Origin: Azolla caroliniana
Taxonomy: Eukaryota; Polypodiophyta
Assembly: GCA_043228905.1 (NCBI GenBank)
Contig: JBHGNT010000018.1
Coordinates: forward strand, 9,920,001-9,984,000
Length of the DNA stretch: 64,000 bases
Direction of reading: 5' to 3'
Positions 18,416 to 31,523 of the stretch are shown here, piece after piece (position 1 is the first letter of the stretch; each line of letters opens with the position of its first letter). A program made the position numbers and the translations under genes. The notes under the pieces were generated by a model that saw only the letters and a list, made by a program, of their open reading frames with translations, was not told the origin of the DNA and did not search any database.

Positions 18416-20352
18416 AGTGACTTAGTGACCATTTTCAAAGTTATTGACTCAGTGACCATTTTCAAAGTGTTGAGTTTGTGGCGTTTTAATATTGTGCGTA
18501 TTTTTTCCTCGCCCATACTCATCCTGAACTGTGCTTCTGCCAATGCCTTCCGTAAATCAGTGATTTGTGCATTGGTTGCACCTTTTGTCTGCAACAGCTG
18601 TGCTTGAGCACCCAATAAGTTGAGTCATCGTTGTTCGGAATTTGATCTTGCAGAAGCCCATTCCTCTTGGACTTTGATATACTCTTCGAGCTCTTCGACC
18701 TGTTCTGCGTGTTGTTGCATGGTTTCCTGCTGTTGTGCTAACTGTCGGCGCAACCTTTGAAACAAATTTTCTTTAGCATCCAGCCATTTGCCGACTACTG
18801 TCTTTGTTAATTGTAACCGATCCTCCATTTTCTTTGATCAGTTTTCGACTTTCTCAGCTCTTCTTCTGCCTCCTTGAGTGCTGCTTCTGCATGTTGTAAT
18901 TTTTGTTGCAAATCTGGTTCAAACTCTAAGGGTCTGCTTGACAAAGTCTGCTGCAACAATTCTTCCGTTGTTTTCTTGTTGAAGTCGTTTCGTTAACTGC
19001 TGGTTTTCGGTTTGCTTATTTATGCATTGAACATTCAACATTTTCGATGTTGCCATTGCCTTTTTACACAGATCAGCCATATCTTTGGCTACTCTGCTTG
19101 CCTTTTCATATTCCCTATGTACCTCCACCAGAGCCTCATGCAATGGTGGCATCTGGATGGCTTCTTTGTTATTTTTCACATTCCGTTGTCGACCGATCTG
19201 ATTGACCTCCTGCTACTCCTACGGCTCGACAACTCCAATTAATGATTTCTGGATCATTATCTGATCCCGGTGTTCGTGTGCCATTCTCTCTGACGCATCC
19301 TGTAATCTATGGGCCAACCACTCTACTAATTCATAGGAAGTGCCGAATTGTAGAATGGCAGCAAGTTCATGTGCGGCCGAAGGAATGTCGGAAAATGGAG
19401 TTGCTTCCCTCACCGTTGTTACCAACAACTTCCGTTTCTGAAGTCTGGTTGTGTCGTTTGGATCGACATCAGGTACTTGTGTGGGCTGCGTAATTTGCTC
19501 CTCTGTTCTTTGTTTTTTCTGTGCAGGTTCCTCTTGCGGAGTCTACGGAAAACGCAACTCGCCCTTTGCTTTACCCGATGTTGTCGTTGCGTCAGTTGGT
19601 CAGGTTGGGGCGATTGTGGAGTTTGTTGTCGAGCAGGTACATAGTCTAGTTGGGAATTTTGTGACGACTTCGGAACTGTTGAGGGTACCAATTGTTGTGG
19701 TTCGTTTTCCGGTTGCGTGGTATCAACCTGCGTCAATTCTACTTCCTGCCACTCCTCACATTGTACCTGTTTTCGGGGTCGAGAAGCTGCTTGTGTCCAA
19801 TGATGGTGTCCTCTGTTGCTCTTGTTGATTTTCCGATCTGTCTGTCGGAAGAAGTACCGACAACCAGCGAGCAAAGATCGATTCCATTGGTTTCCCTTTT
19901 TGTACCCCATGCAGCTGCTCCCGTAGAGCTTCTGCTGACAACAACCCCCAGTCAAAAACTTTGCCCTCGTACATGGTGATTATGAAACCGGCTCTCTTTT
20001 TGGGCATACAATAAAATCGGGGACTAACAAAACCCACTTCTAAAAAAAATTGCCCACTTCATGAAAAAATTCGTCCTCCCCAGCCTATGTTTGAAAAGCT
20101 TTGGCCGAGGGAGAATATTCTCCAAAATACGATCTGAGCATATCCTTGTCCATTTTTTGTACATCATGAAAGCCTTCCCATTTTAATTCCAAAACTAGGC
20201 GTACCTGTGTGTTCGTTATTTTGGAGACGTCGATCTGCTGCAGAAGTTCTGCCGCACGAGGGTGGGGCTTTGCCTCTGCAACCTTGAGGAAACTCTACAG
20301 TTTCTTGTTTACGAGCCACTGGCGTAGGTTATCGGAAACAAGGATTGACATT
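18416..20352 (-). pseudogene. Accessory 3' ORF of Gypsy-2: conserved N-domain plus long coiled coil
   Basis: The ATG at 20352 opens MSILVSDNLRQWLVNKKL, and about 640 codons read down to 18416 with scattered stops and frame changes. Parts in order: an unknown N-terminal domain (VAEAKPHPRAAELLQQIDVS; KWEGFHDVQKMDKDMLRSYF); a second unknown domain (GFVSPRFYCMPKKRAGFIIT; EGKVFDWGLLSAEALREQL); a Gln/Pro/Thr-rich linker; then heptad-rich helices (VHREYEKASRVAKDMADLC; EQVEELEEYIKVQEEWASAR; MSMGEEKIRTILKRHKLN). The last stretch resembles YEMGEDRIKAIVSKHIIQLN in the Gypsy-3 tail. I recognise no known family. It lies downstream of integrase, where some plant gypsy elements carry extra ORFs. Its role is unknown. 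Confidence 0.55.
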
Positions 20353-20730
20353 ATGTCTTCGAGAGAGAAAGATCGGAGTTCTGTGAAAAAAACTTTAGGC
20401 TATGACATGGAAGAGCAGAAAACTTTTCAGCGCGTATACGTTTTTGTCTCTGCGTTGTTGGCATAGAAGATGCAGAAATAGGTTTTAAGGAAACGAATCG
20501 TTGCATGATGCCTAGAGAATAGAAAATGCTACTATTAATGCAAGTAGTACTCTAAAAATAGTAATAATGGCTCCACTACTCGTTTAAAATCTGCATGCTA
20601 TTACTCCTAGGCTACTTATAGTGTTACAAAGACTTCCCCAAGATTTCTTTTTCTGACAGCTACTTACTTTTGCCAAGATAATAATAGTTAGTTACTTAGT
20701 CTCTCTTTTTTTTGTGCGACATCTACCACG
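20353..20730 (-). other. Unresolved 380 bp between integrase and accessory ORF of Gypsy-2
   Basis: No coding sequence recognised. It begins just after the integrase frame breaks at RYIIAM and includes a T-rich run (20703-20717). It could be a spacer, or a scar of the deletion that removed the integrase core. Confidence 0.35.
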
Positions 20731-22826
20731 TCACATTGCTATGATATATCGATTCCCTGTTCGAATTGTTGTTGGTTTAAATGGGCCGACAAAGTCTAAT
20801 CCCCATTTCTGGAATGGTTCTAAAGGCAAGACGGGTTGAAATGGCATCCTGTCTTTTTCTGTAGGGTGACCCATCCTTTGACATAAATCACATTTCCGAC
20901 AGTATTCGACTACATCTTTCATAACTGTCAGCCACCATAACCCACTGTTCCAAATTTTCCGAACAGTTTTTTCGCCAACGTAGTGTCCTCCCGCGATACC
21001 ACAGTGAGATTCCCTAAGAATTAACTCTTTCTCAAATTGACGTACTGCTCGTCGCCAAATTTCATCAGCTCCTTTATGATACAAAGTGTCATTTAAAAGG
21101 CAGAAATTCCGGTTGCGAACCACTAGCCGTTTTCTTTCATTAGCTAATAGATGCTCGGGTGGTAACCCTGTTGTAAGAAAATTTGTCATTTCGGTAATCC
21201 AAGCAACCTCAATCTCCTCATTTACTTGTACCGTCTCTACTCGAAATAATTGGCCATCCGGAAAATCATCTTTAACTCCTATACCCTCTTCTCCCAACTC
21301 TAATCGGCTAAGGTAATCTGCGACAGCATGTTGCAGTCTTGGTCTATGCAGAATGTCGAATTCAAATCCTTGAAGTAATAGCGTCCAGCGTGCTAGTTTG
21401 CCATTTAATTCATGTTTGGATACCAAATATAGTAAAGCAAAGTGATCCACATGGAATGTAAATTTTTTTCCCATAAGGTAGTGTCGAAAATTGTTGATAT
21501 TGTAAATCATTCCTAGAGCTTCCCTTTCAGTTGTCGAATAATTCCTTTTTGTTGTGGATAGTTTCCGACTAGCGTAGTAAACTGGTCTGTACCAACTTGG
21601 TTCAGATAACTACATTAGTGCACTTTCGATTGCTACGTCGGATGCATCGACAAACACATGAAACGGTTTGTTCCAATCAGGTGGTTGGACAACTGGAACT
21701 CTAGAAAGCATTTTCCTTAGACAGTCGTATGCATCCTGCTCCACATCGGTCCATTGGAAAGGTGTTTTATGCACCGCCATATGTAAGGGAATGGCAACAT
21801 CAACAAGATATCTGATCATTCTGCTATGCCATCTAATTTTCCCTAAAAATCGACTAAGGCTTTTAGAATTGGTAGGTGCTTGTGCATCCAATACCGCTTT
21901 GACCTTGTTTGGGTCAACTTCAACTCCTTCTTGACTGACAATGTGTCCTAATAATGCTCCACTTGTAACTCCAAACGCGCATTTTGCCAGATTTAAGCTA
22001 AGCCGACCTTTCTGACATTGTTCCAAACATAATTGCAAATGTTCGAAATGTTCTGACTTCCGACTATAGACATCAAAATCATCCAAGAAAACTTGCATGA
22101 ATGTTGGAATGTATTCAACAAAAATTTCTTGTATGACCCTTTGAAATGTGGTTGGGGTTGTTTTTAACCCGAACATCATTACGACCGCCACAAAAACCCC
22201 CCATTCGGTGACAAAGGTTGTCTTTTCTTGATCATCCGGATTCATCCTTACCTGATTATACCCGCTAAAGCCATCTAGAAAATTGTACATTTCATGACCA
22301 GCTACTACATCCAATATATCGTCCGTAAACGGTAATGGAAATGCGTCTGTTATTGTTGCTGCATTGAGCTTCCGATAGTTGACACATACCCGAATCTTTC
22401 CATTCTTTTTCGAGACGACTACAATCGGGCTCAGCCATTTAGCTTTTTTACAGGACCAATAAACCCTACCTTAAGTAGTTTATCTATTTCTTCTTTGACC
22501 TTAATTGCATAATTTGGATTCAAACGATACCTGCGTTGTTGAACCAGCTTCACATCTTTATGCAGATTAATTTGGTGTTGACAGAAGGCTGGATCCAACC
22601 CTTTCATGTCTTCGAAGGACCAGATGAACACATCCTTATACTATTTGAGTAAGACGATTAATCGTTGCTTGTCAGCTAACAACATCTCCTTGGCCATCAT
22701 TATTGTTTTTGGTTTGAGCGTGTTATCTTCCTCAATTAAATTTATCTCTTCCAATGCTGAAGCTTGGGACTCGTTGAGATACTTTCATTTCTTTTTCGAT
22801 AGCCTCTTGCTGAAGGCGGATTTCTT
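20731..22826 (-). pseudogene. pol: Gypsy-2 reverse transcriptase, RNase H, integrase zinc finger
   Basis: RT starts near 22630 (LDPAFCQHQINLHKDVKLVQ), continues with RKLNAATI and YNFLDGFSGYNQVRM, and has the active site QVFLDDFDVYS near 22080. RNase H begins with PFHVFVDASDVAIES (about 21620-21660) and ends at the HVDHFALLYLV and QHAVADYLSRLE region. The integrase HHCC zinc finger is HCGIAGGH...CRKCDLCQRMG (about 20880-21010). The first core Asp is in KWGLDFVGPFKP. Reading stops at RYIIAM (20731), so two of the three DDE residues are missing. There are breaks near 22440, 21600 and 21510. Confidence 0.8.
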
Positions 22827-25145
22827 TCATTTTTGATCATCAAGTGGTACGTCATCGTGTGGATCAACATATGATGTAACAGCTTGTAATATGTCTACCT
22901 CGAACAAGGGAATAATTTTTGTGTTATCATCAAAATAATTAGTCTCTTCCACTTCGTCCAATCCCTCCATCATATTGACTGCCTCTACATGAACCGGCAG
23001 ACACTGCCTATTTGTAATTATCTTATTGTGGGTAGATACCCGAATTTTATTTTTTCCTTTTCGGAATGTTAATAAATTTTGATTCCAATTTTGCTTAATA
23101 TTGGTAGTCTTTAACCATGGCCGCCCTAACAACAAAGGATATGCCCTAGGAGCCTCCAAATGAAGCGCCACTACTGATATTTGAAAAGTTTGACCACCTA
23201 ATACGACATCTAATTGCCTAATTAATCTGATTGGTATCGGCCATTCTCAACCAGAATGGACATGCTTCCCATTTCATGATACCCAGCTTGTCACAAGTAG
23301 TTTTGTTAATTACATTTACTCCTGATCCACCATCTACAATAGCGCCATCTATTTCTTGGCCATGTATTATCACTCTTATTCATGGATTCTACCCATCCAT
23401 AACTGTCAGACTATTACTTGGCTGACTATAATTAACTGCTACCTATTCTATCCCTTTTTGGGCAATCAAAGTTGCCACTTTCTTCATAAACCGAGGAACT
23501 AACTTCAGTAATCCCGTCAAGGGTAATGATACTTGGCAATCAACCAAGATTTTCCAAGCTTCCTCATGTTCTTGTATGGCCATTGCTCCGAGTATCTCGT
23601 TAACTTGGTTTACCTCATTGTCTTGCAACATCCTGGACACATTATTTTTATTTGCTTCTTCCACCCATTCCTTGGATGCTTTTCTAACAACGTCCTGGAT
23701 CTCCCATTCTGATTGTTTACCTTTACTTCTGGTAATGACCTGATGAATTTCCGATATCACCATATTAAAGGTAGATGCTTTTCCTTTGATTTTAGAGGGA
23801 CATTGATTTGCATAATGTCCATCTTTCCTGCAAATATATAACAGTTAGGAGTGAATGATCCATTGCGCCTTCACCCTGTTCATATTGGGAATCTTCATTC
23901 GGATGTTCTTTCTGAGAATCATGTGGAAATTGTCGTGACACTTTTGGTTTATATAATTTTTTGTTGTTGGGCCGATTCTATTTATTGTGATAACGACCTC
24001 CTTGTTGTTGTTGATGACTGTTATCCTGCGGTGCTGAAAAATGTTGATCTCGATTCTGTCGATAATCATACTGTTAGACTTCCTCTGTCGAACCTTGATT
24101 ATCATTTCTCCTATATTCATTCCAATCATTGTGCGGTTGCCTTTCCGAATAATTCCGATTATCATACTGGTCATTGAACCTATTACAATTATCCTAGCAA
24201 CCATTTTCCAGAAAAATTTGCCGTATCGGCGCTGTTGCTTTGTTAAGCAAATTATATTCACATTGTTCTACTGAATGGGCCTTACAGTGACAGATTGTGC
24301 AATGTGTTCATAAACTACACTCGATTGTCGAATGCCCCATATTCAAACAAGTAGTACACTATACTGCATGGTGAAACTGTAATTCTTCCATAGTTGGCAA
24401 AGTATGATGCAATGCCGACATATCCATACTTTTTACATTTTTTGGATTCCGACCCATAGTAATGGCCTTATCAATCACTTGCTCAATTGACCGATTTCGG
24501 AAATCGAACACTGCTAGTGTTGTTCTTAGTGGTTCGCGAATTGCCTCAAGAAAAATATCCTTTAGTTCATTATCTGGAAATTTGTAACTACAAATTCAGA
24601 AAACGAATGACAAATTGTGACACCGTTTCATTGGGTTCTTGATATAATGCATAAAATTGAGCTATCAGATCCTTCTAAGGAATCTATCGATGAAACAATT
24701 GAAGAAACTTATTGGTTAATTGTTTGAATGTTTCGAACGCTCAGAAACCATTTTGAGCAAACCAATTTGCCGACTGGCCATCTAATGACAAAACAAACTC
24801 AGCTATTTTAGACTTATCCTCGGGTACCGCCGATAGTCACTGAGCTCCATGGTTTATTTCCCATATTGTCAAGAATTCCCTAATATGCGCTTCTGCATCA
24901 TCGCCTTCTCGAAATTTCGAGTAAGGGTAAGGCATATTGTCTTCACTCCAAATATCATAAAATGAGACTTCTTTAGGCTGATCTCCGTCTGACTGACTGT
25001 TAGATAAGTCGGGAACTTAAGACCACCTCCGACTTGTTCCTTGTTGTACTACCGCAACAGAATCCTCTTCGAGTCGTTTTGTAACCGAACATGTACGAGG
25101 ACGTTTATGATCGACTAGTGTATCTGGACCGGATGACGATACCAT
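22827..25145 (-). pseudogene. gag-pro: Gypsy-2 gag and protease
   Basis: The ATG at 25145 opens MVSSSGPDTLVDHKRPRTC, about 50 bp after the 5' LTR. A capsid-like region (about 24950-24400) is broken by several stops. A CCHC-type knuckle is partly kept as ICRKDGHYANQC (about 23800-23840). After a connector (23763-23443) the retropepsin core reads GAIVDGGSGVNVIN (about 23305-23345), with DGGSG for the active-site loop. The C-terminal protease frame continues to 22827 (LLLGRPWLKTTNI near 23120). Decay is advanced. Confidence 0.7.
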
Positions 25146-25197
25146 TTGACTTGTTCTCTGCTAATTGCAGATGCAACCAAGCGTGCCAAAATTATAC

Positions 25198-25650
25198 TGT
25201 GTTGTTTGATCGACAACCGACTCGGTCGCTGACACACATCATTGTTTGAATATTCGTACTGAACGTTCTATCAAAGAATTGTGGTTGTGCGAATAGATAT
25301 TAAGTTATTGTAGTCTTATCGATGTTACACAGACATCGAGATCGTTACTTACGTAATACAGTTGTAGCTGAATATATTAAATACAGAAAAATAAACAGCT
25401 GCACACCGAGAATTCCTACAACTAAACTTATATTACTAAAAGTAAAACAATAGATTTTACAATGTCTTCGGTTCCTTTTTATAGGCAACCTCAATGACTT
25501 CCTCATCAAGAACTACATATTGCCCTATCGGCAACAACTACAAAACTTGTAACTAGCTATACTTTTCGGTATTAATTATTATTTAGCCAAAATGATGACT
25601 CATCAATCCTCTTCCTCGATCCGACTTCAACTTCGACTCCGATTCCGACA
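25198..25650 (-). repeat. 5' LTR of Gypsy-2
   Basis: About 453 bp, TGTCGGAATCGG...AACAACACA on the minus strand. A TATA box (CCTATAAAAAGG) lies near 25480. The primer-site region after it reads TTTTGGCACGCTTGG. The TATA sequence resembles those of the Gypsy-3 and Gypsy-4 LTRs. Confidence 0.6.
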
Positions 25651-28600
25651 CTTCCCCACTATGTCTATCCACCCCCTTTGTCCGGGTAACACATCCACCA
25701 AGTTTGGCACGTACCCGATCTAAAGAGGAGTCTGGTCTCCATCAGCATGTTAGCCGAAGACGAGTATCGAACGACTCTACACGAGTCGACATGGATGATT
25801 AGCCGAGGAAACCTCAAAATTAGTAGTGGGCACAAGTATAATAATCTATACCCATTGATGGCGATCAACCCTGAAGGGGCCGTGAACATAGCCGAGAAAA
25901 CCGGCCCGAACTTATGGCATGGCCAACTTGGCCACATGTCTCAAGTCGAATTTGATCGGCTGATGTTGGTCGGCTACATTCTGAAACTCCAAGAAAGACA
26001 GACTTCTGTGAGCATTGTCGATATGGGAAACAGACCCGAAGTCTGTACTCTCTCCACTACGAGATGGTACGACAACCCCTAGAGCTCGTTCACATAGACA
26101 TATGTGGGCCCATGCCAAAGCGATCACTAGGAGGCTCCCGGTACTTCATCACATTCATAGATGATTGTACACGGAATGTTTGGGCATACTCCATCAAGTC
26201 CAAAGATGAAGCGCTCGAGGTCTTCACTCGATGGATAGTTGAACCGGTCGGGATACAGAGTGAAGACACTCTGATCCAACAAAGGAGGTGAGTACACCTC
26301 CAAAGCCTTCAAACAGTACCTGTCCGGAAAAGGGTTCCACACCAAAAGACCGTTCCCTACACACCCATGCAAAATGGAGTGGCAGAACAGATCAACAAGA
26401 CGATCCAGGAGAGGGTGACGACAATGCTCCAGCAAGCCAGACTGAAGCTGGAATTTTGGACCGAGGCATTGTAGACGGTAGTGTACTTAATAAATCCAAT
26501 GCCATCAAGAGAAATCAGGCTCGAAGTTCCACAGGCACTATGGTCAGGCAAATAGCCGACCTACGATAGGCTCCGTATATTCGGATGCGAAGCCTACGCG
26601 TTCATCCCCAGGGACAAAAGGACGAAGTTGGCACCCCATGCAACAAAGTGCATATTTCTCGGTTATGGAACCGATGGGGATTTCGGCTACCGGCTATGGG
26701 ACCTTGAGAACCGGAAATTGATCTGTAGCAGCAACATAGTCTTCAATGAAGACTATATCTTCTCTTAGCAGAACCAACAGAAACAGTTGGTAAGAAGGTA
26801 TCCTTCGAAGATGACAACACTGTCGTAGAAGGACCAACCCACTGGGCCAAATCAGAGACTCGACAAACAATCAAACACCAACAAGCTAAAAACTTCCCTT
26901 CCCACACCGAATCGGCAACAAGTCCTATCGTCGAACTCAAAGACAAAGTCATCAAAGACATAGCCGAACCGACAAGGATCAATAAAGGCAAAGTCACCAA
27001 GAGACAAGTTAGAAAAGAGTCGACGACAACCATAGGGGAGGACAACCAAACACCTTCGAAATCCCAATCTAGGGGCGGGACACCTAACAAGACTCCTGAT
27101 ATAGATGGTTCAACTAATACCGATCGACTAAAAGAGCTGATCGAAGGATCCAAACCAAACATCTTAGCACACATGAGATCTAGACGAGCTTGAAGGCAAA
27201 TAGAGTTCTACCAACCACGCCTCGACTACGTCAACTACACAGATGTAGGCGAACCAAGCACCTATGAAGAAGCTATGGCCGCACCGGATGGCGAAACATG
27301 GCTACAAGCCATCAACTCCAAAATGGACTCGATTCATCAGAATCAGACATGGGAGCTGGTCAAACTACCAGTTGGACGGAAGCTGCTACCTTGCAAATGG
27401 GTTTTCCAATACAAGTATGTATCTGACTCAGAGAAACCCAACTACAAAGCTCGACTTGTTGCGAAAGGATTCAAACAGGAATATGGGGTCGACTACGATG
27501 AGATATTCTTACCAGTAGTTAAGATGACCACCCTCCAACTCCTACTAGGAGTCGTGGTGACAAAAGATCTAGAGCTTGAGTAGATGGACGTAAAGACGGC
27601 ATTCCTACACAGAGATCTCGAAAAGACATATACATGTCTCAACCGGCAGGCTTCACGGCGACGGGGGATGACAGTCACCTCATATATCAACTAAAGAAAA
27701 GTCTATATGGCCTAAAACAAGCGCCAGAATGTGCTACCAGAAGTTTGACTCCTTCATATGGTAGCTTCGATACAATAGATCACACTCCGACCCATGCATG
27801 TATGTTTGGCAACTGGCAAACGAGTCCAGGATCTATCTGATCCTATACGTCAACGACATGTTGATTGCAGGAAGCAATCAAACAGAGATTGGTAAGCTGA
27901 ATCGGAGCTTTCACGCAAAGTTCGCGATGAAGGAACTCGGACAAGCCCGACACATACTGGGCACGAAGATAGAGCGAAATCGAACGACCAAAACTCTCCA
28001 ACTCTCCCAGTCCGAATACATCCGCAAGGTGCTGAAGCACTTCAACATGGAGAATGTGAAGACAACACCGACACCGCTTCTGAAGTCGATTGGACTATTG
28101 GATAGAGACTCTCCTTTGATGGACAAGGAGAGAGAAATTAATGGAAAAATACCCTACACATCGGCAGTAGGAAGTATCATGTATGCAATGTATGCACTAG
28201 CCTATGTCGTAGGGGTGGTCAGCCAGTACATGTCAAACCTAGGAAAGAAGCTTTGGGAGGCCGTCAAGCACATCCTTAGGTATCTAAAATGAACCCTGGA
28301 TGCACAGTTGACTTTCAGACTGACACCCTCAACCGAAGTCGAAGGCTACACCGATTCCGACTATGCCGGAAATGCAGATAATCGAAAATTGACATCAAGC
28401 TACATCTTCACCTCTGATAGCGGGGCGATATCATGGAGGTCAAAACTTCAGGTATGCACAGCTCTGTCTACCAAAGAAGGCGAGTACATAGCAGCATCGG
28501 AAGCAGTGAAGAATGCAATCTAGCTGCACTGACCGACTGCCGACTTCGGAACTGCAAACCGAAACGACCGACTAGCGCCGACCATCTATTGCGACTCATA

Positions 28601-28834
28601 GAGCGCAATACACCTCATCAACAATCCCGTTTATCATGTGAAGACGAAGCACATTGAGGTGCAGTATCATCATATCCGAGAGCTCGTAAAAGAAAAGAAA
28701 CTCGAAGTCTAGAAGATCGACACCGAGGTGAACATCACCGATTGCCTGACAAAGCCACTCCCAGATCTATGCTTTGGAACACTAAGGACGAATATGGGGC
28801 TACGACAAGCGACCGAGCAGAAGAAAGCCGAATG
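25651..28834 (+). pseudogene. pol: Copia-2 integrase, RT and RNase H
   Basis: Resumes with the post-protease motif VPDLKR-SLVSISML and reads the integrase zinc region LWHGQLGHMSQVEFDRL. It continues with DICGPMPKRSLGGSRYF (first Asp) and a damaged second-Asp segment near 26270. The glutamate segment NGVAEQINKTI is near 26380. RT has MDVKTAFLHRDL and the active site LILYVNDMLIAG (about 27840-27870), so YVDD is changed to YVND. RNase H has VEGYTDSDYAGNAD, KEGEYIAASEA and YCDS. At least eight stops or frameshifts occur. The end is at TGA 28832, before the polypurine tract. Confidence 0.8.
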
Positions 28835-29017
28835 AGGAGCAGAAGGTAAGATTTGATCAAAACAATAACAACACATCCTATACATATGCCGACTCGACTG
28901 CATGCCGACCGACTTGTAACATATAAACTTAGATCACTTTTGTAATCTAGACTTACGGGGGAGATAACCTCAAATACTTGTACATGCAAGAAAGAGTAGT
29001 CGTTTTACGGGGGAGTT

Positions 29018-29281
29018 TGTTGGCATAAAAGGCCGACTCCTTCCAAGTTGTATCCCTCTGAGTGTGAATTCGTTAATAAGTTAGGGCTTAGTATATAAGT
29101 GAATACCTAGCATTGTAATGAGTGACAACGAGAAGAGTATTGTATCTTTGAGTGAGAACGAAGTAATAAGAAACTTTCCATTAGAGCTTGCAATGTGTAA
29201 GTCCACACCCATGCGTTGTTTGTTGTTCAGAACCGACAACATATCCACACACGTTTCCGCAAACCGCACTCGTTACCAACA
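29018..29281 (+). repeat. 3' LTR of Copia-2
   Basis: A 264-bp partner of 17177-17449, with the same TGTTGGCATAAAAGG start and ACCAACA end. It is preceded by TTACGGGGGAGTT and followed by the target duplication CAAGA. Confidence 0.9.
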
Positions 29282-31523
29282 CAAGATGCACCAATACCTT
29301 GTCGGCCAAGGCTATTGGGGTTACATCAAAGGAGCACAAGAAAATTGACCCGACCCGAAAGACGCCGACTACGCAACATGGGAGCAAGTAGCAAGCCGAG
29401 TGATGTATTGCTTGGTGACATGTGTTCACGACCACATGTTCGGCTACATTCGAGAAGCCGAGACGCTGAAGGAAGCGTGGGAGAATCTACGAAAGATTTT
29501 CGCCGCCAACACAACCGCGAGAAAGCTTCAACTCCACCAAGAGTTGAACAACATCCAACAAAGGGATATGGCCATTACGAGCTACACCTTGAAGATCAAG
29601 GAGCTTTGCGACTCACTCGGCTTGATAAGCGTCAATGTGAACGATGATAAGATGGTGCAAATATGCCTCGGCGGCCTTGCACCACGGTTCGGTGCGATGA
29701 GGACCGCCCTATTAGCACGGGAGAATCTGCCCTCCTTCTTCGATCTTCAATCCATGTTGTTGGTCGAAGAGAACCATGTTCGAACAAGGAGCAATGCCTC
29801 GAAAGAACACATGCTTTACTCACACTCGGACGAAGGAATAGAACATGGCCGTGCAAGAAGAGGCCGATTTGGCCAAGGACGAGGCGGACAAGGCACAACT
29901 TACGAAAACAACTCACAAATTCGGCATGAAGACGGAAGCCATCGAGGAATTTCAGAAGAAGGGGGAGCTTCCATTCCGGTCCAAGCCGACAAAACTCGGT
30001 TGAATGCAGATATTGCGGAAAAATTGGTCACCACGAAGAAGAGTGTTGTAAGAAGATGCGCGTGTCGGCTTCCACTAGCCGACAACTCACCAATTTCGCC
30101 ACCAACTCCGACTACGACGATCGTGGCGGAATGTTCGAGATGAGACATAGAACAAATTCTATGTCGGCTTCTACTTCAACTAGTGCCTTCGGTCCAGAAG
30201 ACATATGGTTCGTCGACTCCAGTGCCTCAAACCATATGATGTCTCATCAAGAATGGTTCTGAGAACTTCGAGAGCCGAACGACCCGGCTTTGTCAAAACC
30301 GGAGATGACACTACGCATCTGATTCGATACATCGGCAATGTCCCATTGAGCAAAGAAGGTAACCAAACTTTTATTAAGAATTTCTTGCATGTACCAACCA
30401 TTAGGAAGAATTTGGTCTCCGTTGGCCAAATTGTTGAGCAGGGGATGCAAGTATGATTTAATCAAGGTGGTTGCTTCATCGAAAAAGAGGGTTGACTCAT
30501 CACTCGCGGATGAAGAGAGGGCCGAATGTTCATTTTCGACTCGCACGAGATGAAATCAACCATGTTCGCAAAGGGAACCAAAGTCGATTCCGACATAGAG
30601 TTGTGGCACAAGCGGATTGGCCAAATCAACCTCCAAAAGCCCAAGGCAATGCAATCGAAAGGAGTCATCATCGGGCTCCCGAAATTCAAGGAAAAGAGAT
30701 TGAATGCATGTGTGTTGTTTGCCAATTCGGCAAGCAACATCAGCACCCATTTCCAAAGGAGCAGAACGTGAGCAAAGGCGTACTCGACGTAATTCATTCT
30801 GATGTATGGGGATCGGCTCAAACGGCTACATTCGACGGATGTTGATACTACGTGGCCTTCATCGACGACTTCTCTAGACACAGCTGGATCTATCTCGTGC
30901 GGCAAAAGAGTGAAGTGTTCAGACACTTCCAAAAATTTAAGAATGAAGTCGAGAAAGCCACAGGCCGACATGTACAATGTCTTCGGTCGGATGGAGGAAA
31001 GGAGTACTTCTCCAACGAATTTTCGGCTTTTCTATGGAAAGAAGGAATTCGGCGAGAGTTTTCGTGTCGACATACAGCGTCGCCGAACGAAAGAATCGGC
31101 ACATACTCGAACTAGCACGGGCCATGATGAATGAAAAGCACCTGCCGAAGTCGTACAGGGCAGAAGCGGCTAGCACGACTGTATACCTCATGAATCGGTG
31201 TACAACATTGGGTGTGCACGAACTTGCTCCGCACGAGAAGTTTTTCGGAAAGAAGCCAGACCTATCACATGTTCGGATATTCAGCTCCATTGCATACATG
31301 CATAGCCCCGACGAGAAGCAACAAAAGCTCGACCCGAAATCAGAGAAATGTATCCTCCTAGGATACTCACTGGAGCAAAAGGGGTACAAGTGCTATAACC
31401 CCTCAACTCGAAAATCTTGAGCATGTCGAGACGTCGTTTTCGACAAGTCCGCATCCTGGTACGCACCGAAGACAACTTCAACTCTGATTCTACTCGACCC
31501 AAAATCTGCCGAAATAGTGAAGT
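29282..31523 (+). pseudogene. gag-pol: Copia-A gag, protease and integrase
   Basis: Resumes at MHQYLVGQGYWGYIKGAQE. Gag (29400-29960) is well kept, with DDKMVQICLGGLAPRFGAMR and SFFDLQSMLLVEENHV. The zinc knuckle CRYCGKIGHHEEEC lies near 30005-30050 in a shifted frame. The protease reads WFVDSSASNHMMSHQEWF (about 30205-30260), with D-S-S for D-S-G. The integrase zinc finger is near 30600-30740, catalytic segments VIHSDVWG and RSDGGKEYF follow, and the third (the SVAERKNRHI region) is out of frame. The end is AEIVK at the GAAGT target site. Stops occur near 29345, 30260, 30485 and 31418. Confidence 0.8.

Larger units (their letters stand above)
18416..25650 (-). mobile_element. Gypsy-2, Ty3/gypsy element nested in Copia-2, 3' truncated
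   Basis: Minus strand: 5' LTR 25198-25650, gag 25145 to about 23770, protease, RT, RNase H, the integrase zinc finger and first core residues (to 20731), an unresolved 380 bp, then a long coiled-coil ORF (20352-18416). No 3' LTR is seen at 18416, so that end is truncated. Domain order is Ty3/gypsy without a chromodomain. Confidence 0.8.
17177..29281 (+). mobile_element. Copia-2, Copia element carrying nested Gypsy-2
   Basis: LTRs 17177-17449 and 29018-29281 (roughly 92% alike by eye) with perfect target duplication CAAGA (17172-17176 and 29282-29286). Own coding sequence is 17551 to about 18415 and about 25705-28834. Between these sits Gypsy-2, and the Copia-2 protease region is lost at the junction. 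The polypurine tract is ACGGGGGAG (about 29007). Confidence 0.9.

Noticed and set aside
18416-20352. Accessory ORF as a host coiled-coil gene
   Set aside because: Related sequence sits at the same relative place in Gypsy-3 and directly before the Gypsy-4 3' LTR, so a retroelement origin is more likely. Not excluded.
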